Below are positions 57,209-64,000 of a DNA stretch of 64,000 nucleotides, one piece after another. Position numbers and translations under genes: made by a program. A model generated the notes under the pieces. The model worked only from the letters and a program-made list of their open reading frames with translations, was not told where the DNA came from and did no database searches. Within the stretch, counting starts at the first letter, position 1; every line of letters starts with the position of its first letter. This stretch comes from JBPRGH01 sp051418055 (GTDB taxonomy: Bacteria; Bacteroidota; Bacteroidia; Cytophagales; Cyclobacteriaceae), in assembly GCA_051418055.1 (NCBI GenBank), contig JBPRGH010000144.1, forward strand, positions 62,001 to 126,000, read 5' to 3'.

Positions 57209-58405
57209 TTATGTCAATGGCGCTTCCACACCCATTCCTGCCATGACCGGCGCTGCATTTCTAGGTCCGGCAATTTCAATTTTTGATAACCCGTCATTAA
57301 ACTCGTCAAGCTCATCAGGAGTAAAAGTTATGTCATTTGCCATTAAGTTTTCTCTTAAATGAACTGATTTTGATGTCCCAGGGATAGGCACTATCCAGGG
57401 ACGCTGAGCCTGGAGCCATGCCAGGGTTATTTGAGAGGCTTTTGCATCCTTACGAAGTCCCCATTCTTCAATGTAGTAAAGCATTTCCAGATTTTGAGGG
57501 ATATTATCTGGCGTTGTCCGTGGCAAAATTGCTCGAAAATCACCTTCGGAAAAACGGGTGTTTTCATTTATAGCATCAGCAAAAAAACCATAGCCCAACG
57601 GGCACCAGGGAACAAAACCAATATTCAATTCTTCACAAAGAGGCAACACTTCCGCTTCAGGGCCACGCGACCATGGTGAGTATTCATTTTGTATGGCCGC
57701 TAAAGGTTGAACTTCATGTGCCCTGCGGATTGTATTCAAACCGGGTTCAGATAATCCCCAGTGCAGCACTTTACCTTCTTTCATCAATTCCTGCACGACA
57801 CCTGCCACTTCTTCAATAGGGACATTCGGATCGACTCTGTGTTGATACAAAAGGTCGATATAGTCAGTTCTTAATCTTTTAAGAGATCCCTCAACAGCTC
57901 TTCGAATGGTTTTAGGTCGGCTATCTATACCCCCGCGTCCACCTGTTTCCGGATCTACATCAAATCCGAATTTTGTTGCAATAACTACTTCTTTTCTAAA
58001 TGGCGCTACCGCTTCACCTACCTGCCTTTCATTGATCAGGGGCCCATAAACTTCTGCAGTGTCAAAGAACGTTATGCCATTGTCAAATGCTTCACGATAA
58101 AGCTTATTAACATGGTCTTGTTCCCTGACACCACCGGTATAAAAACCAACAACAGGAAGCCCTCCCAGCCCAAGAGCGGAAACCTCCAGTGAACCCAGCT
58201 TTCGTTTACCACTATTGTCTGGTTTCTGATAGTTTTCACCTTCCTGTGTAATCCCTTCCTTTTCATTTTCAGTACGGGAACAGGATAAAGGGGACAGTGC
58301 CAACCCGGCGCCAGCCAGTACCGATGCTGTTAAAAAGTTTCGTCGATTAAGATTGTTGCTCCGTGGTGCAAATTCGCTTTCAGTATTTGATTTTTCTTTA
58401 CCCAT
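57209..58405 (-). CDS. Tat-exported aldo/keto reductase
   Basis: A 398-residue NADP(H)-type aldo/keto reductase fused to an export signal. Residues 21-25 (RRNFL) and the following hydrophobic run look like a Tat signal, and Cys42 may be lipidated. The AKR barrel (about 68-385) retains the tetrad: Asp and Tyr in FFDTAEVYGP, Lys in ATKFGFD and His in YQHRVDP. GTSKSVHLRENL at the C-terminus matches the cofactor-binding region. Tat export fits a protein folded with its cofactor in the cytoplasm. It is the first of four tightly spaced genes, 142 bases downstream of the carboxylesterase gene. Confidence 0.9.
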   Translation of the reverse strand: MGKEKSNTESEFAPRSNNLNRRNFLTASVLAGAGLALSPLSCSRTENEKEGITQEGENYQKPDNSGKRKLGSLEVSALGLGGLPVVGFYTGGVREQDHVNKLYREAFDNGITFFDTAEVYGPLINERQVGEAVAPFRKEVVIATKFGFDVDPETGGRGGIDSRPKTIRRAVEGSLKRLRTDYIDLLYQHRVDPNVPIEEVAGVVQELMKEGKVLHWGLSEPGLNTIRRAHEVQPLAAIQNEYSPWSRGPEAEVLPLCEELNIGFVPWCPLGYGFFADAINENTRFSEGDFRAILPRTTPDNIPQNLEMLYYIEEWGLRKDAKASQITLAWLQAQRPWIVPIPGTSKSVHLRENLMANDITFTPDELDEFNDGLSKIEIAGPRNAAPVMAGMGVEAPLT

Positions 58406-58547
58406 GAATAATTGATTTAAATTTGACTAAGATTGAAATATCTTTTCCTCTATTTCAAAATTACGCACGGGCATTTCGAATGGTAATACCAGAATTACGG
58501 TTTAGCCTACCATAATTACTGATTCGATGCCATTCAGTGCTGAAGGA

Positions 58548-60176
58548 CTAAATCCCACCTCGGGATTGTATAGCTGTCCTTAGCTTGAGAGCATTTTCTA
58601 TTAAATCGAACCTGGCTTTTCTGGGATCTGATTTACCCACAGGAGTACCATCCGATTGAATTTCCAATATCTGATCTTCTTCCGGGTTGTATTGAGGCCA
58701 TTTCGGCAGGCCTTTACCATTTGGATTGCAGCTCTTTGCGAAATTGACCCAGTAAGCGTTCATCATTTTGGCGACATCTTTGTCCTCAGTGGTTGGAGGT
58801 GGTGGTGGAGCTCCCCAACCCCCTAATCCCAGGTTATTGAATGTATAAGCAATATCAGTTCCGTGTCCCGGGCCATACGTCATCCGCTCCTTCATGTGGG
58901 ATGGAACATAAGAAAAAAGGAAAATAAAGGCTGGTTCACCGATGCCAGCAAAGGAACGAGCCGTAAATCTTGCCGGCTCTCCCCATACCCAGTCTGTGTT
59001 AAATCGCGTTTGTACCTCAGCAAACGCTTTGTCACCCTCCGGATCATAAGCTGCTTTTGCTTCACCCTCAAACTCACCAAATAATGAAAACAGTTCTTCC
59101 TTTGTGCTGCTGGAATTCACAAATCCTCCACCAATTTCAGCGCTTGTATTCCCGATCATAATCGGCACACGTGCCTGTCTACCGGCATTATAGGCACTCT
59201 CTGAAGATTCAACAACGAATTTACCGTCTAATATAGGTCCAGAGTAAGTACGTGGGCCTGCCTGGCCATCAGATTCCTGTCCACCGTCCACAATCTTCTC
59301 GACTGCCAGAGCACGGAGCTTTGAAAGAGCCTCGGCATCCGTTCCCTCTATGCCATGTTTTCGTGCAAAGTTGATCCCAATGGTTTCTGCGGAAACCGGG
59401 TAGAACGGGTCAGCATTTTCTTCACTTATTGGTCTGCCTGTCAGAACCCCATCACGTCCTCCTGAAGAATGACCTATTGCCTTATGGAAAAGGTTCTTTG
59501 CATCCGGAATGGTTAGTAATGCATGCACGGACACACCCCCGGAGGAGAAACCGAAAATAGTTACATTATCAGGGTCGCCGCCGAAACCAGCAATATTCTG
59601 TTGTATCCACTCAAGTGCAGCGATCTGGTCCATAAAGGCATAACTACCTTTAGCCTCTTCAGGATACTCCTTACTCAAGGCTGGAAATGCAAAATGACCC
59701 AATCGCCCCAGCCGATAGTTGATGGTAACAAGGATAACCCCTTGCTTAGCAAATTCTTTTCCTGTTGTTCCGGGACTACTACCACTACCTCCAACGAAGG
59801 CACCACCGTGGATCCATACCATAACAGGCAAATTTGCTTTAGCTTCAGCACCAGCGGGTTTCCACAAATTCAGATAAAGGCAATCTTCTGATGATCCGTC
59901 TGCAATTGCCCCGGAACCGCGGGGCCATCCGGCCTGAGCACAACTTGATCCAAATTCACTTGCATCCCGGACTCCCGCCCACGGCGTTACAGGTTGTGGT
60001 GGACGCCAGCGATATTCACCTACTGGTGGTGCCGCAAATGGAATTCCTTTGAAGCTTGAGACATCTTCTTCCGTCACACCACGTATGCTACCGTAAGCGG
60101 TTTGAACCACCGGATTCTGAGCATGTAAGGTGCTTGTGAATAAAAGGAAGGTAAACAACAATTGTATTTTTTTCAT
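58548..60176 (-). CDS. Exported type-B carboxylesterase
   Basis: A 542-residue esterase of the cholinesterase/para-nitrobenzyl-esterase family with signal peptide (about 1-19, STLHAQ). Signatures are EDCLYLNLW, PVMVWIHGGAF (oxyanion region) and the nucleophile elbow GFSSGG. The acid is presumably in SAEIGG and the His in PGHGTDIAYT. A Pro-rich loop (APPPPPTT) lies near residue 455. Length matches the family (~500-550). It stands 31 bases after the flavodoxin gene and 142 bases before the aldo/keto reductase gene. It would hydrolyse carboxylic esters outside the cytoplasm. Confidence 0.92.
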   Translation of the reverse strand: MKKIQLLFTFLLFTSTLHAQNPVVQTAYGSIRGVTEEDVSSFKGIPFAAPPVGEYRWRPPQPVTPWAGVRDASEFGSSCAQAGWPRGSGAIADGSSEDCLYLNLWKPAGAEAKANLPVMVWIHGGAFVGGSGSSPGTTGKEFAKQGVILVTINYRLGRLGHFAFPALSKEYPEEAKGSYAFMDQIAALEWIQQNIAGFGGDPDNVTIFGFSSGGVSVHALLTIPDAKNLFHKAIGHSSGGRDGVLTGRPISEENADPFYPVSAETIGINFARKHGIEGTDAEALSKLRALAVEKIVDGGQESDGQAGPRTYSGPILDGKFVVESSESAYNAGRQARVPIMIGNTSAEIGGGFVNSSSTKEELFSLFGEFEGEAKAAYDPEGDKAFAEVQTRFNTDWVWGEPARFTARSFAGIGEPAFIFLFSYVPSHMKERMTYGPGHGTDIAYTFNNLGLGGWGAPPPPPTTEDKDVAKMMNAYWVNFAKSCNPNGKGLPKWPQYNPEEDQILEIQSDGTPVGKSDPRKARFDLIENALKLRTAIQSRGGI

Positions 60177-60207
60177 AGTAATTCTTTAGGTTTATACACC
60201 TGTTAAT

Positions 60208-60828
60208 TCATATCACCCCTATTTTAACCAACCATTCCCGGACATTTTCCTTCACTTCCACTTTCTTTTCACCTTCCATCACAAAATAGATCCCGTCCCT
60301 TTCGACACCTCCTTTAGTAGAAAATCCCTCAAGTATTGTACTGTTGGAGCATAATTCTTTCACCGTCTCAAAGCTGCTCCCCACTCCGTACCCTCCGTTG
60401 GTATTGAAAGGAATAACTGTTTTACCGCTCAGGTTATATTGATGTAAAAAACTCTTCATTGGAGGTGGCAGCTGCATATCCCATGTGGGAAATCCAATAA
60501 ACACTGTATCGTATTGTTCTATATCATCTATTTCGGTTTTCAATTCCGGTAAAAAGCCGGTTTCATTCTCCCGGTCTACCTGTGCAACAATTTCATCATA
60601 ATCTTCAGGATATGGATTTTCCAGCTCAAGCTCCACAATAGTTCCACCCACTTGCTGATGAATCATTTTGGCAACTGCCTCGGTATTATTTGTCCGGGAC
60701 AGGTAGACTATTAGCACTCGCCCCGGTTCCAAAACAGTTGCACCTAATTCAGTACTCCTGCCATTCTCCACAGAGCACGATAGGCAAAAACTTATCAAAA
60801 GGCATTGGATCCAAATCATCTTCATCAT
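60208..60828 (-). CDS. Exported flavodoxin-like protein
   Basis: A 206-residue flavodoxin-fold protein. The first ~18 residues are a signal with a Cys-containing end (CLSC), probably a lipoprotein. The FMN phosphate loop SRTNNTE, the aromatic loop GFPTWDMQLPPP and NTNGGYGVGSS are typical of flavodoxin_4-type proteins. Flavodoxins are normally cytoplasmic electron carriers; an exported one would need FMN supplied outside the cytoplasm. It is 17 bases downstream of the cupin-SnoaL gene and in one operon with it. The role as redox partner of another exported enzyme is inferred from context. Confidence 0.88.
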   Translation of the reverse strand: MMKMIWIQCLLISFCLSCSVENGRSTELGATVLEPGRVLIVYLSRTNNTEAVAKMIHQQVGGTIVELELENPYPEDYDEIVAQVDRENETGFLPELKTEIDDIEQYDTVFIGFPTWDMQLPPPMKSFLHQYNLSGKTVIPFNTNGGYGVGSSFETVKELCSNSTILEGFSTKGGVERDGIYFVMEGEKKVEVKENVREWLVKIGVI

Positions 60829-60845
60829 TCTTGGAATTTTAAAGT

Positions 60846-61673
60846 TTACCGTGTCATAAGCCGGGTAAATGACAAAGAACTAAGTTTCCAGTCTCCATTT
60901 TCCTGAACATACACTTCAGTCACCTCAAAGGGATTGGTCACCTCATTGCCGCCAACCTCTGCCACAAGTGTTATCCTGTTGAGAAGTATCGCTGTGTTAT
61001 CTATTATATTCACTGAAACCTCATGAACATCAGCTTCTTTGTACCATATGCCACCGTCTTCGATAATATTCAATTCCCGCTCTTTTCCCCAGCTTCCACC
61101 CATGTGGACAAAAACTGCTTTTTCATGGAATAAATCTTTAAGTTGTTCTACATCTTTATCGGCCATCCACTGCCATTTTTGTTTAGACAGGTCTATTATC
61201 GCCTGATCTGTTTTTTCAGCTTCCGGCGCTTCTATGGCATCATAGGCTTCCTGAGTGAGTTCTTCTGTCCACTGAGTTGGTTTGTTACCGGAAATCGCCA
61301 AATAGGCAACTTCATTATCAGGTGAAGCAGCATGCCAATGCTCGACATTCGGCTCACATTTGATCAGATCGCCTTTTCTCACCACCTGAACCGCTTTTCC
61401 TTTTTCCTGGTAATATCCGACTCCTTTAGTGATTAGCAGCTGCTGACCAGCGGGATGCAGGTGCCAGTTTAATTTAGCCCCAGGTGCCATGACCACATGC
61501 GCAATGTTATAGTCAAAAGTCTCGTCTGCCTCACTGACATGGCTTAGCCAGACATCACCCGTATGATTGACATTTGGGGCTTTTACACCTAATGGAAATA
61601 TATCCTGAGCTATCACCTGATTTGACAGGGATATGCTCAAGAAGAGTAATAGGTTTATTAAATGTATCTTCAT
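60846..61673 (-). CDS. Exported cupin fused to SnoaL-like domain
   Basis: A 275-residue exported fusion. The signal peptide (about 1-22, NQVIAQ) precedes a cupin domain (about 30-150) with NWHLHPAGQ and PNVEHWHAA, paralogous to the cupin at 54919-55404. Residues ~155-275 are a SnoaL/DUF4440-like NTF2-fold domain (MADKDVEQLKDLFHEKAVFVHMGGSWG), a family of small-molecule isomerases, cyclases and binding proteins. The shorter paralogue lacks this domain. It lies 12 bases after the alpha/beta hydrolase gene and 17 bases before the flavodoxin gene. Confidence 0.9.
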   Translation of the reverse strand: MKIHLINLLLFLSISLSNQVIAQDIFPLGVKAPNVNHTGDVWLSHVSEADETFDYNIAHVVMAPGAKLNWHLHPAGQQLLITKGVGYYQEKGKAVQVVRKGDLIKCEPNVEHWHAASPDNEVAYLAISGNKPTQWTEELTQEAYDAIEAPEAEKTDQAIIDLSKQKWQWMADKDVEQLKDLFHEKAVFVHMGGSWGKERELNIIEDGGIWYKEADVHEVSVNIIDNTAILLNRITLVAEVGGNEVTNPFEVTEVYVQENGDWKLSSLSFTRLMTR

Positions 61674-61685
61674 AATATGTATAGT

Positions 61686-62840
61686 TTATTTTGAATCCAG
61701 TCCTTTTTCCTTCAGCCATTCCGACAGAAGATCTGCTATTTCAATATTATTTAAATCAGACATGGGAAAATGTGTGTTGCCTTCAATACCAATTTCCGGA
61801 AGGTGCACAAGCGTTACATCTCCTCCATGCTGATTCACTACATCCCTCCATTTCTTTGCCATTAATAACGCAGCCCGCCATTGCTCTTCACCTGGGTAGT
61901 CTGAGGGCTCCAAAGGAATATTATCACCATAATAGATGATGATAGGGATCTCTGTTAACCGATTGAACTCAGACATGGGCACACCTCTGGCGCTCAGCGT
62001 GCCACCAAGATATGATATGGGCTCAGGAACTTCTTCTTCAGGGAAAACAAAATTGCTTCCCGGCTCATAGGAGGCGATTGCTTTTATATTATCATTTTTA
62101 AGAGCTGTTAGCCATCCCATGCCCCCACTATGAGAATGTGTCACCAGTATACCTTGTCCTATTTTGTCAAACAAGGCATCTACAGCATCTACATTCACGC
62201 CGATATCCAGCGGCCCGGTATCGGGGGTCATCTGGCGATAAAACTGGTTAAGGGTTTCCTGATCTTGAGAAAATTTAATCCCGGGATAAAAATCCGGATA
62301 GATCCCCAACCTGAAAATCCCAAACCAAAGCTGCTCGTCAGGGGATGCAGGGATGGTGCCAGGCTCAGTACTTCGGCCAGCCCTTCCCCTGCGGGGCTGA
62401 TCAATCAGGTAGACGGGATAATTGCGGCGCAGGAAAATTGTGTTAAAACCTTCACGACCATCGGGAGTCGTTTCCCAGGTTTTTGAAAACTGCCCGTAGC
62501 CGTGCCAAAATACCAGTGGAAGCTCTCGCGCATTTACCGGTATCTGATAAAAAACATAGGCATGATCACCATGAAGGGTTTGCCCGGCAGAGCTTTGATT
62601 GGCAGGATTGAATGCTCCGTGCTTTATGGGATCAAAAGACCCTGAGTCAGTGATCACCGTACCGCCTACCGCGAAACTTCCCTGCTCCTGAATTACTAGT
62701 GCTTCCGAATCCTGAACTGCATCATTATTGTTATTATTATTAGCATTATTGTTACAGCCGATAAGTATAATCGCAAACATTAGACTCCAAATCATTTTTG
62801 AAAGGAGGGTAAACCTTATCCGGGATTTTGATTTTATCAT
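61686..62840 (-). CDS. Alpha/beta-hydrolase lipoprotein, first gene of the cluster
   Basis: A 384-residue hydrolase lipoprotein. I chose the Met at 62840 over the first in-frame Met at 62915 because it gives a basic N-region, a hydrophobic core and a canonical lipobox LIGC, and leaves room for a promoter. The Cys is followed by an Asn-rich linker encoded by an AAT/AAC trinucleotide run (~62725-62756). The nucleophile Ser lies in HSHSGG (not strict GxSxG), the oxyanion motif in VFWHGYG, and the His probably in EGNTHFPM near the C-terminus. It is a secreted-esterase-like enzyme diverging from the AraC gene. Confidence 0.87.
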   Translation of the reverse strand: MIKSKSRIRFTLLSKMIWSLMFAIILIGCNNNANNNNNNDAVQDSEALVIQEQGSFAVGGTVITDSGSFDPIKHGAFNPANQSSAGQTLHGDHAYVFYQIPVNARELPLVFWHGYGQFSKTWETTPDGREGFNTIFLRRNYPVYLIDQPRRGRAGRSTEPGTIPASPDEQLWFGIFRLGIYPDFYPGIKFSQDQETLNQFYRQMTPDTGPLDIGVNVDAVDALFDKIGQGILVTHSHSGGMGWLTALKNDNIKAIASYEPGSNFVFPEEEVPEPISYLGGTLSARGVPMSEFNRLTEIPIIIYYGDNIPLEPSDYPGEEQWRAALLMAKKWRDVVNQHGGDVTLVHLPEIGIEGNTHFPMSDLNNIEIADLLSEWLKEKGLDSK

Positions 62841-62953
62841 GTAATTGAATCTTTTTACAATCTTACGCCTTGTATATAAAAGAGTTAGTATACATATTAC
62901 TGATATCAATACCATTATTACTGATGTTTCGGGTTATGTCCTTTTTTTAGTAA

Positions 62954-62961
62954 TAAATTTG
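62954..62961 (+). promoter_or_regulatory. Promoter -7 element of the AraC-family regulator
   Basis: TAAATTTG matches the Bacteroidota consensus TAnnTTTG exactly and ends 22 bases before the ATG at 62984. The -33 region is weak (TTTC at 62927-62930, spacing 23). The divergent operon starts nearby, so the regulator probably binds this ~140-base gap. Confidence 0.45.
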
Positions 62962-62983
62962 AAAGCAAGAAACACAGAACGCT

Positions 62984-63880
62984 ATGAATGACCAGCTGAA
63001 TTTTAACACCATCAAAGAATATAATGATTTCAATAATCATCCCACCCTTCACCCTCTGGTGAGTGTTTTGGATTTTTCCAAAGTAAAGCCAAGGCACGGC
63101 CATAAGATGACCTTTGGTATTTATGCAGTTATTCTGAAGGATGTTAAATGCGGAGATCTGAAGTATGGCAAGAACTACTATGACTATCAGGAGGGGACAT
63201 TGGTATTTATTGGTCCCGGGCAGGTAATTGATGTTACCGATAAAACAAGTGTCTACCAACCAGTAGGCCGGGGGTTAACATTCCATCAGGATCTTATAGC
63301 AGGGACTTCCCTTGCCAAACAAATAGATGAATATGGTTTTTTCTCTTACAGTTTGAATGAGGCTTTACATCTTTCCACACAGGAGCACCAAACGATCCTT
63401 GACTGCCTGGCAAAGATAGAATGGGAAATTCAACAACCTGTAGACAAGCATAGCAAAAAGCTCATAACTTCAAATATCACCTTGTTTTTAGACTACTGCC
63501 AGCGCTTTTATGACCGGCAATTTATTACCAGGGAAAATATCAACAAAGGGATACTGGCAAAATTTGAGGAGATATTAAATGAATATTTCAAATCGGAAAA
63601 ACCCTATACTATGGGATTGCCTTCTGTTGGTTATTTCGCAGATGAGCTCAATTTATCTGCAAATTATTTTGGGGATTTAATAAAAAAGGAGACCGGAAAA
63701 TCGGCTCAGGAATTTATTCAGGAAAAACTAATTGATATAGCTAAGGATAAAATATTTGATTCTGAAAAGTCTGTAAAGGAAATAGCCTTTGAATTGGGCT
63801 TTAAATATCCACAGCATTTTAATAGATTGTTCAAACAGAAGGTTGGGGTGACACCCAACGAATATCGACGATCGAATTAA
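62984..63880 (+). CDS. AraC-family transcriptional regulator
   Basis: A 298-residue regulator. An N-terminal ligand-binding domain (about 20-165) is followed by two helix-turn-helix motifs (about 205-298), with VGYFADELNLSANYFGDLIKKETG and the C-terminal AraC signature KEIAFELGFKYPQHFNRLFKQKVGVTPNEYR. It diverges from the eight-gene exported-enzyme cluster, with ~140 bases between the starts, so it is the likely local activator. AraC regulators commonly sit beside aldo/keto reductase, flavodoxin, cupin and CMD-type genes, as with YqhC beside yqhD-dkgA in E. coli. The effector is unknown. Confidence 0.93.
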   Translation: MNDQLNFNTIKEYNDFNNHPTLHPLVSVLDFSKVKPRHGHKMTFGIYAVILKDVKCGDLKYGKNYYDYQEGTLVFIGPGQVIDVTDKTSVYQPVGRGLTFHQDLIAGTSLAKQIDEYGFFSYSLNEALHLSTQEHQTILDCLAKIEWEIQQPVDKHSKKLITSNITLFLDYCQRFYDRQFITRENINKGILAKFEEILNEYFKSEKPYTMGLPSVGYFADELNLSANYFGDLIKKETGKSAQEFIQEKLIDIAKDKIFDSEKSVKEIAFELGFKYPQHFNRLFKQKVGVTPNEYRRSN

Positions 63881-64000
63881 ATCCGCACCCATTTACCATT
63901 CCCCTTCCCTCTTGCCAAACCCAGAAATGTCAAAAGAGTGCTCCACTCCTGCTAAAAATAAAAGAAAGTGCTTCAGGAAGAAAAGCCTGCCCTAAGAAAC

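Noticed and set aside
62840..62915. Upstream start of the alpha/beta hydrolase at 62915
   Set aside because: It would add a second hydrophobic segment before the lipoprotein signal and leave only 68 bases to the divergent AraC start. The Met at 62840 gives a standard lipoprotein signal.

Overview
The window looks like a chromosomal segment of a gliding or surface-associated Bacteroidota, most likely order Cytophagales. The evidence is two type IX secretion (T9SS) adhesin/PorP-SprF loci, an orphan SusC/SusD pair, a FloA-type flotillin, AT-rich DNA, and several upstream regions with the Bacteroidota promoter element TAnnTTTG. I saw no rRNA, tRNA, CRISPR array, transposase or phage gene. The species cannot be named from the sequence alone.

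Layout. 0-2.5 kb: cold-shock-domain protein, lipid A-type acyltransferase, flotillin. 3.0-9.6 kb: a tight + strand operon with a HYR-repeat T9SS adhesin, a PorP/SprF protein, a TPR/PD40 protein lacking the usual OmpA domain, and a membrane histidine kinase. 9.6-14.7 kb: M81 peptidase-like protein, dihydroorotate-dehydrogenase-like flavoprotein, bile-acid-type symporter whose N-terminus has no normal start codon, and a PlsC-like acyltransferase. 14.7-22.8 kb: a - strand cluster with a hybrid kinase, a single-domain response regulator, a TPR/YaiO-type outer-membrane barrel, a membrane-anchored HEAT protein and a processive GT2 synthase. This is a plausible minimal, two-component-controlled exopolysaccharide synthesis and export system. 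Two unknown membrane proteins follow it. 23-25 kb: CPA2 antiporter with a TrkA domain.

25.5-28.4 kb: a + strand partner-switching operon: STAS protein, RsbT-like kinase fused to an RsbX/SpoIIE-type phosphatase, histidine kinase, response regulator. 28.4-29.7 kb: CsbD-like small protein and an App1-type phosphatase. 30-39.5 kb: a giant 2818-residue T9SS adhesin followed by a second PorP/SprF. 39.5-46.2 kb: MscS channel, an unknown secreted protein, and SusD/SusC ending at a strong bidirectional terminator. 46.5-54 kb: two small + strand genes, a FtsX-type ABC permease flanked by repeat elements, a sensor kinase with a small downstream ORF and terminator, and an unknown secreted protein.

54-55 kb is a non-coding island of palindromes and short repeats, visibly more GC-rich than its surroundings. 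Beyond it lies a - strand cluster (54.9-62.8 kb) of eight enzymes divergent from an AraC regulator: two cupins (one fused to a SnoaL-like domain), a Cys-nucleophile dienelactone-hydrolase-like protein, a carboxymuconolactone-decarboxylase-like protein, an aldo/keto reductase, a type-B carboxylesterase, a flavodoxin and an alpha/beta hydrolase. All eight carry export signals, so the pathway appears to act outside the cytoplasm. Its substrate is unknown.

The strongest candidates for something undescribed are the GT2/HEAT/YaiO/phosphorelay cluster, the exported redox/hydrolase cluster with its bordering repeat island, the adhesin operon with its own kinase, and the RsbT-RsbX fusion operon.
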